DNA of 64,000 bases. Origin: Rhodoplanes sp. Z2-YC6860. GTDB lineage: Bacteria; Pseudomonadota; Alphaproteobacteria; Rhizobiales; Xanthobacteraceae. Positions 45,203 through 54,407 of the stretch are shown in pieces. A program made the translations under genes and the position numbers. The stretch lies in the NCBI RefSeq assembly GCF_001579845.1, contig NZ_CP007440.1, positions 6,160,029 to 6,224,028 of the forward strand, read 5' to 3'. Position 1 is the first letter of the stretch; each line of letters opens with the position of its first letter. The notes under the pieces were generated by a model. The model saw nothing but the letters and a program-made list of their open reading frames with translations, had not been told where the DNA came from and ran no database searches.

Positions 45203-46216
45203 ATGCGATCCGTTCGTTCGAGACGCTTTGTGGCTGCAAATCTTGTAGTCGCAAGCCTTATAGCCACAAGTCTTGCCGCCGCAGGCATGCTGCTGGCACT
45301 GGCCGCACCCGCGCTGGCCCAATCCGACTATCCGAACCGCCCGGTGCGGCTGATCATCCCGTTCCCGCCGGGCGGCAGCAACGACGTGGTCGGCCGCATG
45401 ATCGGCACCGCGCTCAGCGACAAGCTCGGCAAGCAGGTGATCATCGACAATCGCGCCGGCGCCGGTGGCGTGGTCGGCACCGAGATCGCCGCGCATGCGC
45501 CGCCGGACGGCTACACGCTGCTCGTGATTTCGCTCGCACACGCGGTCAATCCGTGGCTCTACAAATTGCCCTACGATCCGATCAAGGATTTCGTGCCGAT
45601 CGGCATCATGGGCGCCGGACCGAACGTCGTGGTCGTGCATCCGAGCCTGCCGGTGCATTCGATCAAGGAACTCTTTGATCTCGCCAAGAAGCAGCCGGGC
45701 GAATTGCAATACGCCTCGGCCGGCATCGGCAGCTTCCAGCATCTCGGCGGCGAGTTGTTCAAGCTCGAAGCCGGCGTCGATATTCTGCATGTGCCGTTCA
45801 AGGGCGGCGGCCCATCCATGATCGACGTGATCGGCGGCCACACCAAGGTGATGTTCTCGTCGCTGGTGCAGACCACACCGCACATCAAGACCGGCAAGCT
45901 CCGCGCCATCGGCGTGGGCTCCAAGGAGCGAAGCAAGGTGCTGCCGGACGTTCCCTCGGTCTCCGAGACCGTGCCGACCTACGAGGCCGTGAACTGGTGG
46001 GGCATCGTCGCGCCGGCCGGAACGCCACAGCCCATCATTGACAAGGTCTACGCCGCACTCACCGCGGCGCAGGACTCGCCGGAAGTCGAGAAGCAGTTCG
46101 CCACCGAGGGCGCGGTGGTGATGAGAAAATCGCCGGCCGAGTTCGGCGCCTACATGGTCAGCGAAATGAAGAAGTGGGAACAGGTGGTAAAAAAGGGCGG
46201 TATCAAAGCCGAGTAG
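45203..46216 (+). CDS. tctC: TctC (Bug)-family tricarboxylate transport substrate-binding protein
   Basis: A 337-residue periplasmic binding protein. It has a long signal peptide ending APALAQ and mature start SDYPNRPVRLIIPFPPGGSND, the signature of the Bug family. [22 protein letters not shown] and the near-C-terminal MKKWEQVVKKGG are also conserved. GGAGGG at 45191-45196 precedes ATG 45203. It feeds the TctAB permease encoded next (168 bp and 10 bp spacing). Three 15-base near-repeats in the signal-peptide coding region (45231-45275) encode hydrophobic residues. Confidence 0.9.
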   Translation: MRSVRSRRFVAANLVVASLIATSLAAAGMLLALAAPALAQSDYPNRPVRLIIPFPPGGSNDVVGRMIGTALSDKLGKQVIIDNRAGAGGVVGTEIAAHAPPDGYTLLVISLAHAVNPWLYKLPYDPIKDFVPIGIMGAGPNVVVVHPSLPVHSIKELFDLAKKQPGELQYASAGIGSFQHLGGELFKLEAGVDILHVPFKGGGPSMIDVIGGHTKVMFSSLVQTTPHIKTGKLRAIGVGSKERSKVLPDVPSVSETVPTYEAVNWWGIVAPAGTPQPIIDKVYAALTAAQDSPEVEKQFATEGAVVMRKSPAEFGAYMVSEMKKWEQVVKKGGIKAE

Positions 46217-46249
46217 CTGTTTCCCACCACTCGTGACACACTCACCGGG

Positions 46250-46362
46250 CCTCATGCTGAGGAGCGTCGCGCCAGCGATGCGTCTCGAAGCATGAGGCCG
46301 CCACAGATGGGGCCGCCCCATCCTTCGAGACGCGGTGCTACGCACCGCTGCTCAGGATGAGG
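46250..46362. repeat. two-armed palindromic repeat between tctC and tctB
   Basis: The first arm, 46250-46297, begins CCTCATGC and ends GCATGAGG. The second, 46318-46362, begins CATCCTTCGAGACGC and ends CTCAGGATGAGG. Such 'tccttcgagacgc...ctcaggatgagg' elements are common between Bradyrhizobiaceae genes. The neighbouring element at 48385-48491 is a related copy. Confidence 0.8.
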
Positions 46363-46384
46363 TCGGGGTAAGCACCGAGAATCC

Positions 46385-46837
46385 ATGCAGCTTGAATTCC
46401 GCAGCAATCGCGACTTCTGGGCCGGCATCATGCTGATCGTGACCGGCGCGACCGCGGTCATCATCGCCCGGGACTACAACTTCGGCACCTCGCTGCGCAT
46501 GGGACCGGGCTATTTCCCTACCGTGCTCGGCTCCGCATTGGTGCTGTTCGGCCTGTATTTCGTCGCGGTCGGTCTCAAGCGAAACGAAAAGATCGAAGGT
46601 AACTGGCCGCTGCGGCCGCTGATCGTGCTGCCGGCCGCGCTGGTGCTGTTCGGCCTCCTGATCGACCGCGCGGGTTTCATACCGGCGTTGCTCGCGCTGA
46701 TCGTGGGGTCGGCTGCGGCCGGCACCGAATTCAAGCTTGTCGAAGTGCTGCTGCTCGCGGTCGGTCTCACCGCGTTCTGCGTGGCGCTGTTCATCTGGGG
46801 GCTGGGACTGCCCTATCCGCTCATCGTCGGTTGGTGA
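46385..46837 (+). CDS. tctB: TctB small membrane subunit
   Basis: A 150-residue protein with four predicted helices (FWAGIMLIVTGATAVIIA, VLGSALVLFGLYFVAVGL, PLIVLPAALVLFGLLI, LLLAVGLTAFCVALFIWGL). The segment MGPGYFPTVLGSAL is characteristic of TctB, the small integral subunit of the tripartite tricarboxylate transporter. It lies between tctC and tctA, ending 9 bp before tctA. Confidence 0.9.
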   Translation: MQLEFRSNRDFWAGIMLIVTGATAVIIARDYNFGTSLRMGPGYFPTVLGSALVLFGLYFVAVGLKRNEKIEGNWPLRPLIVLPAALVLFGLLIDRAGFIPALLALIVGSAAAGTEFKLVEVLLLAVGLTAFCVALFIWGLGLPYPLIVGW

Positions 46838-46846
46838 CGCACTGCC

Positions 46847-48343
46847 ATGGACCTTTTCCACAATCTGATTTTCGGCTTCGAGGTCGCGTTCTCCTGGCAG
46901 AACCTGCTGTATTGCCTGATCGGCGTGTCAGTCGGCACCTTGATCGGCGTGCTGCCCGGCATCGGCCCGCTCGCCACCATCGCGATGCTGCTGCCGATCA
47001 CCTTCAACGTCGCCCCGGTCGGCGCGCTGATCATGCTAGCCGGCATCTATTACGGCGCACAGTATGGCGGCTCGACAACCGCCATCCTGGTCAATCTGCC
47101 GGGTGAGACCTCTGCGGTCGTCACCTGCATCGACGGCTACCAGATGGCGCGGCGGGGCCGCGCGGGCCCGGCGCTCGCGATCGCGGCGATTGGCTCGTTC
47201 GCCGCCGGCACCTTCGGCACGCTGCTCATTGCCATCGCCGGCCCGTCGCTCGCCGATCTCGCACTGAACTTCGGCGCGCCGGAATATTTCTCGCTGATGC
47301 TGATGGGTCTTGTCGCCGCCGCCGTGCTTGCGCAGGGCGATATCGTCAAATCGATCTCCATGGTGGTGATGGGCCTGCTGCTTGGCATCGTCGGCACCGA
47401 CGTCAACACCGGCGTGCAGCGCTTCTCATTCGGCATCACCGAATTGTCCGACGGCATCGGCTTCATCGTGGTCGCTGTCGGCGTGTTCGCCATCGGCGAG
47501 ATCGTCGCCAATCTCGGCGACCCCGAGAAGCGCGCGGTGTTTACTGAGAAGGTGAAAAACCTGATGCCGACCATGGAAGACATGAAAGCCTCGATCGGCC
47601 CGATCACGCGCGGCACCTTGCTCGGCTCGTTCTTCGGCGTTCTGCCCGGCACCGGGCCGGCCATCGCATCGTTCTCCTCCTACATGGTGGAGAAGAAGCT
47701 TGCGAAGGACCCGTCGCGCTTCGGCAAGGGCGCGATCGAAGGCGTTGCCGGACCGGAGTCGGCCAACAATGCCGATGCGCAATGCAAATTCATCCCGATG
47801 CTGGCGCTCGGCCTGCCCGCTTCGGGCGTCATGGCGCTGATGCTCGGCGCACTCACGATCCAGGGCATTCAGCCGGGGCCGGAGGTCATGACCACGCGGC
47901 CCGAATTGTTCTGGGGTCTCGTCGCCAGCATGTGGATCGGCAACGCCCTGCTCGTGGTGCTCAATCTGCCGATGATCGGGCTCTGGGTGAAGCTTCTGAG
48001 GGTACCCTATCGGCTGCTGTTTCCCGCTATCATGGCGTTCTCGGCCATCGGCATTTACAGCGTCAACAACTCGTCATTCGAGATCTATCTTACCGCGATC
48101 TTCGGCGTGATCGGCTTCATCTGGATCAGACTCGGCTGCAGCCCGGCGCCGATGCTGCTCGGCTTCGTGCTTGGCCCGATGATGGAAGAGCACCTGCGCC
48201 GCGCCATGCTGATGTCGAAGGGCAACCCGTCGGTGTTTTTCACCCGGCCAATCAGCCTCGCCTTCCTGATCGCGACGCTCGGCATCTTGATCGTGATGAT
48301 CGCGCCTGCGGTACGCCGCCGGCGTGTCGAGATCGCGGGGTGA
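46847..48343 (+). CDS. tctA: TctA large membrane subunit
   Basis: A 498-residue polytopic protein of the TctA family with GVLPGIGPLATIAMLLP and YYGAQYGGSTTAILVNLPGE, the conserved loop that forms the substrate pathway. A second internal repeat contains VLPGTGPAIASFSSY. It drives cation-coupled uptake of a carboxylate delivered by TctC. The tctC-tctB-tctA order is standard. No two-component tctDE genes are visible. Confidence 0.93.
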   Translation: MDLFHNLIFGFEVAFSWQNLLYCLIGVSVGTLIGVLPGIGPLATIAMLLPITFNVAPVGALIMLAGIYYGAQYGGSTTAILVNLPGETSAVVTCIDGYQMARRGRAGPALAIAAIGSFAAGTFGTLLIAIAGPSLADLALNFGAPEYFSLMLMGLVAAAVLAQGDIVKSISMVVMGLLLGIVGTDVNTGVQRFSFGITELSDGIGFIVVAVGVFAIGEIVANLGDPEKRAVFTEKVKNLMPTMEDMKASIGPITRGTLLGSFFGVLPGTGPAIASFSSYMVEKKLAKDPSRFGKGAIEGVAGPESANNADAQCKFIPMLALGLPASGVMALMLGALTIQGIQPGPEVMTTRPELFWGLVASMWIGNALLVVLNLPMIGLWVKLLRVPYRLLFPAIMAFSAIGIYSVNNSSFEIYLTAIFGVIGFIWIRLGCSPAPMLLGFVLGPMMEEHLRRAMLMSKGNPSVFFTRPISLAFLIATLGILIVMIAPAVRRRRVEIAG

Positions 48344-48384
48344 CACCATACTCGAACTTGAAGAAACGCTGATCGAACTATCCC

Positions 48385-48491
48385 CGTCACCCTGAGGCGC
48401 TCGGCCGAAGGCCGAGCCTCGAAGGGCGACGGCCCGGGATTTCGGGGCCGCATCCTTCGAGGCTCGCTTCGCTCGCGCCTCAGGATGACGG
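48385..48491. repeat. palindromic repeat downstream of tctA
   Basis: Nested dyads: CTCGGCC/GGCCGAG near 48400-48416, and a larger pair starting CGTCACCCTGAGGCGC and ending CGCCTCAGGATGACGG. It belongs to the same family as the element at 46250-46362 (shared catccttcgag core). It lies between convergent genes. Confidence 0.8.
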
Positions 48492-48528
48492 TGAGAGAGT
48501 GTGGTCGCGGCTTGAAGAAGTGCCGCGC

Positions 48529-49452
48529 TTAAGCCCAGTTCAGCCGCTTCAGGATCGCCTTGCCCATCACCCAGTCCTTGTCTTCCTCGGACAGGAACGA
48601 CAACTCCTTGGTGAACTGCTCGATGCGCTGGCGGTAGGTCGCCTTGGCGAAAGAGTTCGTCATGTCCGTGCCCCAATACGAGCGTTGCGGACCGTAGGCA
48701 TCGAAGCAGCGCTTGATGTGCTCGGACGTGTCGCGGAATGGGTACGCCTCCTGGGAGAAAGTCCCCGCCGCCGACACCTTCACCGAGACGTTCGGGTATT
48801 TCGCAAGCTTCACCACCTCGTCGATCGCAGACTTGGTGCGCCCTTCCTTGCCGATCTCCGCGGTCATGCCCATGTGGTCGATGATCAGCGCCAATCCGGG
48901 ATGGCGCTCGGCGATGGGCGCAAAGCGCGGCAGGTTGTCCGGCGCAAAGAACATGATCGGCACGCCCGCCTTCTCGGCCGCCGGGAAAATCCAGTTGGCG
49001 TGCTCGAGCATCGCCGCCTGCTCGCGCTGGAAGGTGAGCCGGATGCCGAGCATGCCCGGCTGCTCCTTCCACTTCGGCAACAATGCTGCCGACTCCGGCT
49101 TCTCCAGCGCGATACGCCCCATGATGCCGAAACGCTTGGGATAGCGCTTCGCGGCTTCGAGTGCGTAGTCGTTGCGATCGCCCGGCCATGACGGCGGCAC
49201 CACGACAACGCGGTCGACGCCGGCCTCGTCCATCATCGGCACGAGCTTCTCGATGGTGAAGGGCTCCGGCAGCTGTGGCTTCCGCCCCGGCACCCATTTC
49301 CAGTCCTCTGACTCGGCCTTCCACAGATGGACCTGCGCGTCGACGATCATGCGCTTCTTTTCGGATTGAGCCATGGCTTTGGACATTCCCTGCACCGCGA
49401 GCGTTGCGCCCGCGGCTGCTGTTGTGTGGATGAACTGTCGGCGTGATGGCAT
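48529..49452 (-). CDS. Tat-exported amidohydrolase-2 family protein
   Basis: A 307-residue amidohydrolase with a twin-arginine signal (PSRRQFIHTTAAAGAT) and a mature domain starting MIVDAQVHLWKAE. The first metal motif reads QVH rather than the usual H-x-H, as in the lactonase-like subgroup (4-sulfomuconolactone or L-rhamnono-lactone hydrolase-like). LALIIDHMGM supplies His and Asp, and YWGTDMTN the catalytic Asp. GGGAGGTCTGAC before ATG 49452 fixes the start. A periplasmic location is unusual for this family. Confidence 0.82.
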   Translation of the reverse strand: MPSRRQFIHTTAAAGATLAVQGMSKAMAQSEKKRMIVDAQVHLWKAESEDWKWVPGRKPQLPEPFTIEKLVPMMDEAGVDRVVVVPPSWPGDRNDYALEAAKRYPKRFGIMGRIALEKPESAALLPKWKEQPGMLGIRLTFQREQAAMLEHANWIFPAAEKAGVPIMFFAPDNLPRFAPIAERHPGLALIIDHMGMTAEIGKEGRTKSAIDEVVKLAKYPNVSVKVSAAGTFSQEAYPFRDTSEHIKRCFDAYGPQRSYWGTDMTNSFAKATYRQRIEQFTKELSFLSEEDKDWVMGKAILKRLNWA

Positions 49453-49548
49453 GTCAGACCTCCCAGGCAAAACACCGCCATTCTGATGATGGCGTGCGAA
49501 GCCCAAGTCTGCGCCCTTCCCGGGCGTGTCTCAATGCCGGTATTGGCT

Positions 49549-50514
49549 TTACGGGATCAGCAATATTTTTCCGAAGTGCTGGTTGGCGCGCATGTGCTCG
49601 TGGCCGGCGCGCGCCTCACTGAGCGGATAGGTCTTGTCGATCGGCACGCGGATGCGGCCGGCCTTCACGTCGTCCCACAGGTCGGAACGCATCTTTATGA
49701 GGATGTCGCGCACCTCTTCCACGGTGCGGGTGCGGAATGTCACGCCGATGTAATCGATGCGCTTTCTCGCATGCAGATCGAAATCGAACTCGGCCTTCAT
49801 GCCGGCGAGCCGGCCGATGTTGACGATACGGCCGAGCAGCGCGGTCGCCTCCATGGTCTGGCTCACGGTCGGCCCCGACAGCATGTCGACCGTGAGATTG
49901 ACGCCCTTGCCGCCGGTCGCCTCGAGCACCTGCTGCGGCCATTTCGGATCACGGGTGTCGACCGCGAGATCGGCGCCGAACTCCTTGAGGCGTGCGCGGC
50001 GCGCTTCATTGGTCGAGGTGCCGACGACGAGCTTGGCGCCCATCAGCTTGGCGATCTGCAATCCGATGAGGCCGACGCCGGAGCTCGCGCCCTGCACCAT
50101 CACGGCTTCGCCGGCCTTCATACGGCCCGCGGTGACCAGCGCGTTGTGCAGCGTGTTGAGCCCGATCGGCAGGGTCGCCGCTTGCTCGAAGCCCATGCTG
50201 TCCGGCACCTTCATGGCGCGGCCATAATCGCTGACCGCATATTCGGCGTGGCTGCCGGGGCTGTGGCACATCACCCGGTCGCCCACTTTGAAGTCGTGCA
50301 CCTCGCCGCCGACCTCGACCACCTCACCGGAAAACTCGCTGCCGACCGGCCGGCCTGTGGCGGCGCCATGGCTGGTGTCACCGCGCGCCGAGCCGAGATC
50401 GGCGCGGTTGAGCGCAATGGCTTTGATCTTGATCAGGATATCGGAGGGCTTCGGCTTGGGCGCGGGTACGTCCGCAATGACAACGCCGCTCGGCGACGCA
50501 ACACCAGCCTTCAT
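49549..50514 (-). CDS. zinc-independent quinone oxidoreductase-like (MDR family)
   Basis: A 321-residue medium-chain dehydrogenase/reductase. GROES-like N-terminal half has IKIKAIALNRADLGSARGD and VGSEFSGEVVEVGGEV. The Rossmann half has VMVQGASSGVGLIGLQIAKLMGAKLVVG. It lacks the cysteine cluster of zinc alcohol dehydrogenases, matching NADPH:quinone oxidoreductase/enoyl reductase types. It lies between the extradiol dioxygenase and the Tat-exported amidohydrolase genes on the same strand. Confidence 0.88.
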   Translation of the reverse strand: MKAGVASPSGVVIADVPAPKPKPSDILIKIKAIALNRADLGSARGDTSHGAATGRPVGSEFSGEVVEVGGEVHDFKVGDRVMCHSPGSHAEYAVSDYGRAMKVPDSMGFEQAATLPIGLNTLHNALVTAGRMKAGEAVMVQGASSGVGLIGLQIAKLMGAKLVVGTSTNEARRARLKEFGADLAVDTRDPKWPQQVLEATGGKGVNLTVDMLSGPTVSQTMEATALLGRIVNIGRLAGMKAEFDFDLHARKRIDYIGVTFRTRTVEEVRDILIKMRSDLWDDVKAGRIRVPIDKTYPLSEARAGHEHMRANQHFGKILLIP

Positions 50515-50562
50515 GGTCCTGCCCCTTGTCCTGTCAACGATGAAACGAAAGCGCCGCGCGCG

Positions 50563-51573
50563 TCAGCTCACGGCCTTCTGCGCCTTCATGCTGTCCAGCC
50601 ACGGACAGACGCCGGTCATCTGATTGTAGTTGCCCTCGATCACCTGCACCGGCTGGCGCAGCCCTGCCTCGGCCGAAGCGATGCAAAGCTGACGCGACTC
50701 CTCGCGCTTCTCCGGCGTCATCCACTTGCGGTCATGACCCCAGAGGCTCGGACCGAGCTTTCGCTCGAACGGCTTCCAGGTGCTGTCATCGATACACTGG
50801 CCGCCCCAGCCGTACTCCACCATAAAGCCCGACGGATTGTAGGTGTAGAACGAGGTCATGTAGTCGCCGGAGTGGCGGCCGAGCGTCACCGCGATGTTGT
50901 CGGGATTGCCGAGCGCGAGATCGTAGCCCTGGCCCATGTCGTCGAAACTGTAGAGCTCGACCATCATGTGATGGACCATGTTCTTGCCGGTCTCCATCAT
51001 CGCGAAGCTGTGGTGCCGCGGATTGACGTGGAAGAAATAGCCCTCGAACGGGCGCTTCCAGAAATCGCTGAGCTTGAATTCCAGGATGTCCTGATAGAAC
51101 GGCATCGCATCCGCAAGCCGCTCGAAGTGCATCACCACGTGGCCCATGCCGAGCGGCCCGGTGCGGAAGCCCGAGATGTTACGGCCGGGCCGGAACGGGT
51201 CGGACGCGGTCGCGGCGCCATGGAAGAACTCGAGCCGGTTGCCGCCCGGATCGCTTGTCACGATCAGGTCCTTCACGTGGCGCTCGTCGGCCAGTGCGCG
51301 GGAGCCTCGCGCCACCTTGGTGCCACGAGCTTCGAGCTTGGCCCCGATCGCGTCGAGGCTGGCCGCGTCCGCCACCTCCCAGCCGAAGAAACCGATGCCC
51401 TGCCCGCCGTCGGCCTCGACCACGATGCGCTGCTTGCGGTCGTCCATGCGCAACGCCATGGTCGAGCGCGACTTGTCGATGCGCTGCATGCCCAGGAAGT
51501 TCTGGCCGTAGGCCGCCCAGTCCTCGAGGCTGCTGCAGCGGACCCCGACATATCCCAGTGCTTGCACGTGCAT
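50563..51573 (-). CDS. type I extradiol (BphC-like) ring-cleavage dioxygenase, VOC superfamily
   Basis: A 336-residue two-domain VOC protein. The Fe(II) triad is visible as His145 (GMGHVVMHF), His202 (HHMMVEL) and Glu253 (FMVEYGWGG), nearly the positions of BphC (146/210/260). The start is ATG 51573 (MHVQALGYVGVRCS). Such enzymes cleave catechols next to the hydroxyl pair. It sits downstream of a MarR regulator and an arylsulfotransferase-like gene, suggesting a pathway for a catecholic substrate. Confidence 0.92.
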   Translation of the reverse strand: MHVQALGYVGVRCSSLEDWAAYGQNFLGMQRIDKSRSTMALRMDDRKQRIVVEADGGQGIGFFGWEVADAASLDAIGAKLEARGTKVARGSRALADERHVKDLIVTSDPGGNRLEFFHGAATASDPFRPGRNISGFRTGPLGMGHVVMHFERLADAMPFYQDILEFKLSDFWKRPFEGYFFHVNPRHHSFAMMETGKNMVHHMMVELYSFDDMGQGYDLALGNPDNIAVTLGRHSGDYMTSFYTYNPSGFMVEYGWGGQCIDDSTWKPFERKLGPSLWGHDRKWMTPEKREESRQLCIASAEAGLRQPVQVIEGNYNQMTGVCPWLDSMKAQKAVS

Positions 51574-51673
51574 TGGCCGTTTCCCGTTTGCGGTTCGATT
51601 TGCGCGCATTTTAGCACGGCACGGGCGTCGGCAAAGACCGGCTCTGCCAGGTCGCCGGCAACGGGTGCCAGGC

Positions 51674-52744
51674 CTACGCGTAGACGGATTTCACCCGGTT
51701 CCGGATTTGCGGCGAATCCACCGCATAGCGGTAGGCCCGGAACACCTCGTTCGATGGGTCGCCCACCCGGTCCGGTCCCATGAATGGGCTGACATACTCC
51801 CAGACGATCTCGCCCTCGGGCGTGACCTCGAACAGCCGTCCCCACTGCCCTTCGCAGATCAGCGTGTTGCCGGTGGGCAGCCGCTGGGCTCCGCTGATGT
51901 GAGGGCTGAAGAAGGTGTAGGACGGCTTCGCCCGATATTCCCACACCGTTTTGTGCGTGGCCGGATCGATCTCGATCACCCGCGAGAACGGATTGGTCGT
52001 GGTGTTGATGCCGTTGGCAAACAGCGTGACGTTGCCGTTCGGCAGCAGCACGCAGTCGTGCTGCATGCCGAAGCTGTCGTCACGGTGCTCCCATTTCATC
52101 TTTTTGGTCTGCCGGTCGATCAGCCCGATCATGTTGAGACGGCGGAAGCTGATGTAGATGTCGCCGTTCGGGAGCGGAAAGATCGCGTTGGCGTGCGCGA
52201 ACTCGTCGCGAAGCTGGTTCGACACCAGCGGATATTTCTCGATCTCCATATCGCAACACGCCTGCCACTCCCACACCGTCTTTCCGTCCGGCGTGATCTC
52301 CAGGATCGTGTCGCCATACATGCAGCCGTCGGGATGGCTGGTGCCGGCAAGCCCGCCGGGAATCCGTTTCGCGAAGTCGGGCGGGACCAACTCCCAGCCC
52401 AGGAAGAGAGTGTTTCCGTTCGGCAGCCGCCGCAGGTCGTGGTGCTGGCCGACATGGGTGTGCTCCCAGAGCACCTTGCCGTTCCAGTCGTATTCACGGA
52501 TGAGCCCGCCGCGACCGCCCATGTGCTGTGGGCCTTCCTTCAGGCGCCCCGACCAGAGCAGGTTGCCGTTCTCCAAGAGATATCCGTAGGTGCCGGTCAC
52601 CAGCGGATGGTGCCACTCATGCACGACGTCGCCGTGCAGTCCGATGATGTAGGTCGCCTTGCCGTTCAGCGGCGAGAACAGTGTGTAGCCGGGCGTGGTG
52701 CGCTCGCGGTCGTGAACCAGCACCCCGAATTCGCGATGACGCAT
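51674..52744 (-). CDS. arylsulfotransferase (ASST)-like beta-propeller protein
   Basis: A 356-residue protein with repeated propeller motifs: HDLRRLPNGNTLFLG, HANAIFPLPNGDIYISF, HDCVLLPNGNVTLFANG, GAQRLPTGNTLICEG. This pattern fits the arylsulfotransferase-2 family. Classical ASSTs move sulfate between phenols in the periplasm, but no signal peptide is visible here (MRHREFGVLVHDRERT). It is immediately after the MarR gene (4 bp apart) and before the dioxygenase gene. Whether it transfers sulfate or is a structural relative is unresolved. Confidence 0.75.
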   Translation of the reverse strand: MRHREFGVLVHDRERTTPGYTLFSPLNGKATYIIGLHGDVVHEWHHPLVTGTYGYLLENGNLLWSGRLKEGPQHMGGRGGLIREYDWNGKVLWEHTHVGQHHDLRRLPNGNTLFLGWELVPPDFAKRIPGGLAGTSHPDGCMYGDTILEITPDGKTVWEWQACCDMEIEKYPLVSNQLRDEFAHANAIFPLPNGDIYISFRRLNMIGLIDRQTKKMKWEHRDDSFGMQHDCVLLPNGNVTLFANGINTTTNPFSRVIEIDPATHKTVWEYRAKPSYTFFSPHISGAQRLPTGNTLICEGQWGRLFEVTPEGEIVWEYVSPFMGPDRVGDPSNEVFRAYRYAVDSPQIRNRVKSVYA

Positions 52745-52748
52745 GCGT

Positions 52749-53300
52749 CTACCCCCTTGCGCGCCGCGGCTCGGCGCTCCTCTGTGTTTTTTCGACTTGC
52801 ATTTCTTCCGCCAGCATCCGCTCCGCCTCGGCCGTCATGACGGCGAGGACCTTGTCGAACACGCGGAACTCCGCCGCCGAAACGCTGCCTTCGAGCCGCT
52901 CCTGCCGCTCGCGGACGAAAGGTCTCGTGGCGTTGGCGATCGAACGGCCGGCCGGTGTGAGGCGGACCACCCGCAGGCGGCGGTCCTCCGCATCGACGAC
53001 CCGCGTCGCGAGGCCCCGGTCGATGAGATCCGTCAGGGCGCGGGTGGCATGCGCCTTGTCGAGCTGGGTGTGGCGGGCGATCTCCCGGATCGACAGCGCG
53101 TCAGATTGCGAAAGCACCGCCACGATCCGGTGCTCGGCGAGATTGAGTCCGAATTCGCGGCGGCCGTACAGCAAGGTCTGCTGCGCCAGCGCATCGGCGA
53201 TCCTGCTGAAGCGATAGCCGAACCGGCGTTCGAACGGCACCTGCGGTTCGGCGCGGGATGAGGTGGGCCTTGGCATGGGTCTTCGCATAACCGAATTCAT
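52749..53300 (-). CDS. MarR-family transcriptional regulator
   Basis: A 183-residue winged-helix protein: LNLAEHRIVAVLSQSDALSIREIARHTQLDKAHATRALTDLIDRGL-type recognition helices, then VDAEDRRLRVVRLTPAGRSI, the MarR wing. These regulators respond to phenolic ligands and often control adjacent catabolic genes. It heads a minus-strand set of five genes ending at 48529. A CATTG-N6-CAATG palindrome overlaps its start codon, consistent with autoregulation. Confidence 0.92.
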   Translation of the reverse strand: MNSVMRRPMPRPTSSRAEPQVPFERRFGYRFSRIADALAQQTLLYGRREFGLNLAEHRIVAVLSQSDALSIREIARHTQLDKAHATRALTDLIDRGLATRVVDAEDRRLRVVRLTPAGRSIANATRPFVRERQERLEGSVSAAEFRVFDKVLAVMTAEAERMLAEEMQVEKTQRSAEPRRARG

Positions 53301-53313
53301 TGTAATCTCAATG
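53298..53313. promoter_or_regulatory. probable MarR operator
   Basis: CATTG-N6-CAATG palindrome overlapping the marR-like start, with a further CAATG at 53322-53326. A TTGACT at 53314-53319 reads toward the divergent tctC-type gene, though no good -10 follows. A regulator-binding site in this 106-bp divergent region is an inference from position and symmetry. Confidence 0.5.
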
Positions 53314-53406
53314 TTGACTTTGCAATGACCTCATGGAAATTTCAACGACATAAAAATACGCAAAGCCCATCAAGAGCGCTTGCCGATCCGTACCAGGGAG
53401 GTGTCC

Positions 53407-54399
53407 ATGCACATTGAGGCGTGGTTGCGGGACTGCGCATTCGGCGTCCTTTTATCGCTTGTGATTTCCTTGCCGGTTGTCGCCGAGGACGCCGGCGATT
53501 ATCCGAACCGCCCGATCCGCGTGATCGTCCCGGTGGGAGCAGGCGCAGGCATCGACAACGCGGCGCGGATCACGGCGGCGGCTGCGGAAAAATACATCGG
53601 CCAGAAATTCATCATCGAGAACAAGCCTGGCGCCAGCCAGAGGCTCGGCGCTTCGCTGGTCGCAAGGTCCGCTCCGGACGGGTACACGCTGTTGTTCACC
53701 AGCCCCTCCCCGGTCGTGGTGCAGGAGTTCTTCCCGCCCAAGCTCGACTACGACCCGGCGCAGGACCTCCAGCCGGTGGTCAATGGGATGTTCCAGCCGG
53801 CCGTGCTGGTCGTGCGGCCCTCGCTCGGCGTCAAATCGGTCGATGAATTCGTGGCCTACGCCAAGAAGAATCCCGGCAAGCTGTCGTTCGGGGTGCAGGG
53901 CATCGGCGGCGAGATGCATCTTTCGCTCGAGCACTTCAAGAAGACTGCCGGAGTGGACATCACCCCTGTGCCTTACAACGCCGGAACTCAGGCGATCGTC
54001 GATCTCCTGGCCGACCGGCTCGATGCCATGTTCCTGGTGGTGCCGCCGATCAAGGCGCACCTGGAGAGCGGCAAGCTGATCGCGCTCGCGACGCTCAATG
54101 CCAAGCGTATCGAAGCGCTGTCGAATGTGCCGACGATGGCCGAGCTCGGCCGCAACGAAATGACGGGCACGATCTGGTTCGGCTATCTGGCGCCCGCGAA
54201 AACACCGAAGCCGATCATCGACAAACTTGCGCGCGCGTTTGGACAGCTGCGTTCGGATGCCGACCTGTCCAAGCGGGTGGCCGAGATGGGTTCGGAGCTG
54301 GCGCCGATCGGTCCGGCCGAATTCGGCAAGCTGATCGAGAGTGACCGCAAGCGCTACGGCCAGATCGTCAGGGACGGCAATCTCGCAGCGCAGAAATAA
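53407..54399 (+). CDS. orphan TctC (Bug)-family binding protein 1
   Basis: A 330-residue Bug-type periplasmic protein with a signal peptide ending VVAED, then DYPNRPIRVIVPVGAGAGID. GASQRLGASLVARSAPDGYTLLF and the C-terminal RKRYGQIVRDGN match the family. GGGAGGTGTCC before ATG 53407 fixes the start. It is divergent from the MarR-type regulator and convergent with another TctC-like gene 8 bp away. There is no linked TctAB, so it may use permease subunits encoded elsewhere. Confidence 0.9.
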   Translation: MHIEAWLRDCAFGVLLSLVISLPVVAEDAGDYPNRPIRVIVPVGAGAGIDNAARITAAAAEKYIGQKFIIENKPGASQRLGASLVARSAPDGYTLLFTSPSPVVVQEFFPPKLDYDPAQDLQPVVNGMFQPAVLVVRPSLGVKSVDEFVAYAKKNPGKLSFGVQGIGGEMHLSLEHFKKTAGVDITPVPYNAGTQAIVDLLADRLDAMFLVVPPIKAHLESGKLIALATLNAKRIEALSNVPTMAELGRNEMTGTIWFGYLAPAKTPKPIIDKLARAFGQLRSDADLSKRVAEMGSELAPIGPAEFGKLIESDRKRYGQIVRDGNLAAQK

Positions 54400-54407
54400 C
54401 CACCTGC

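Noticed and set aside
45231-45275. three imperfect 15-base repeats
   Set aside because: They fall in the signal-peptide coding region of the tctC-like gene and probably only reflect hydrophobic codon repetition.
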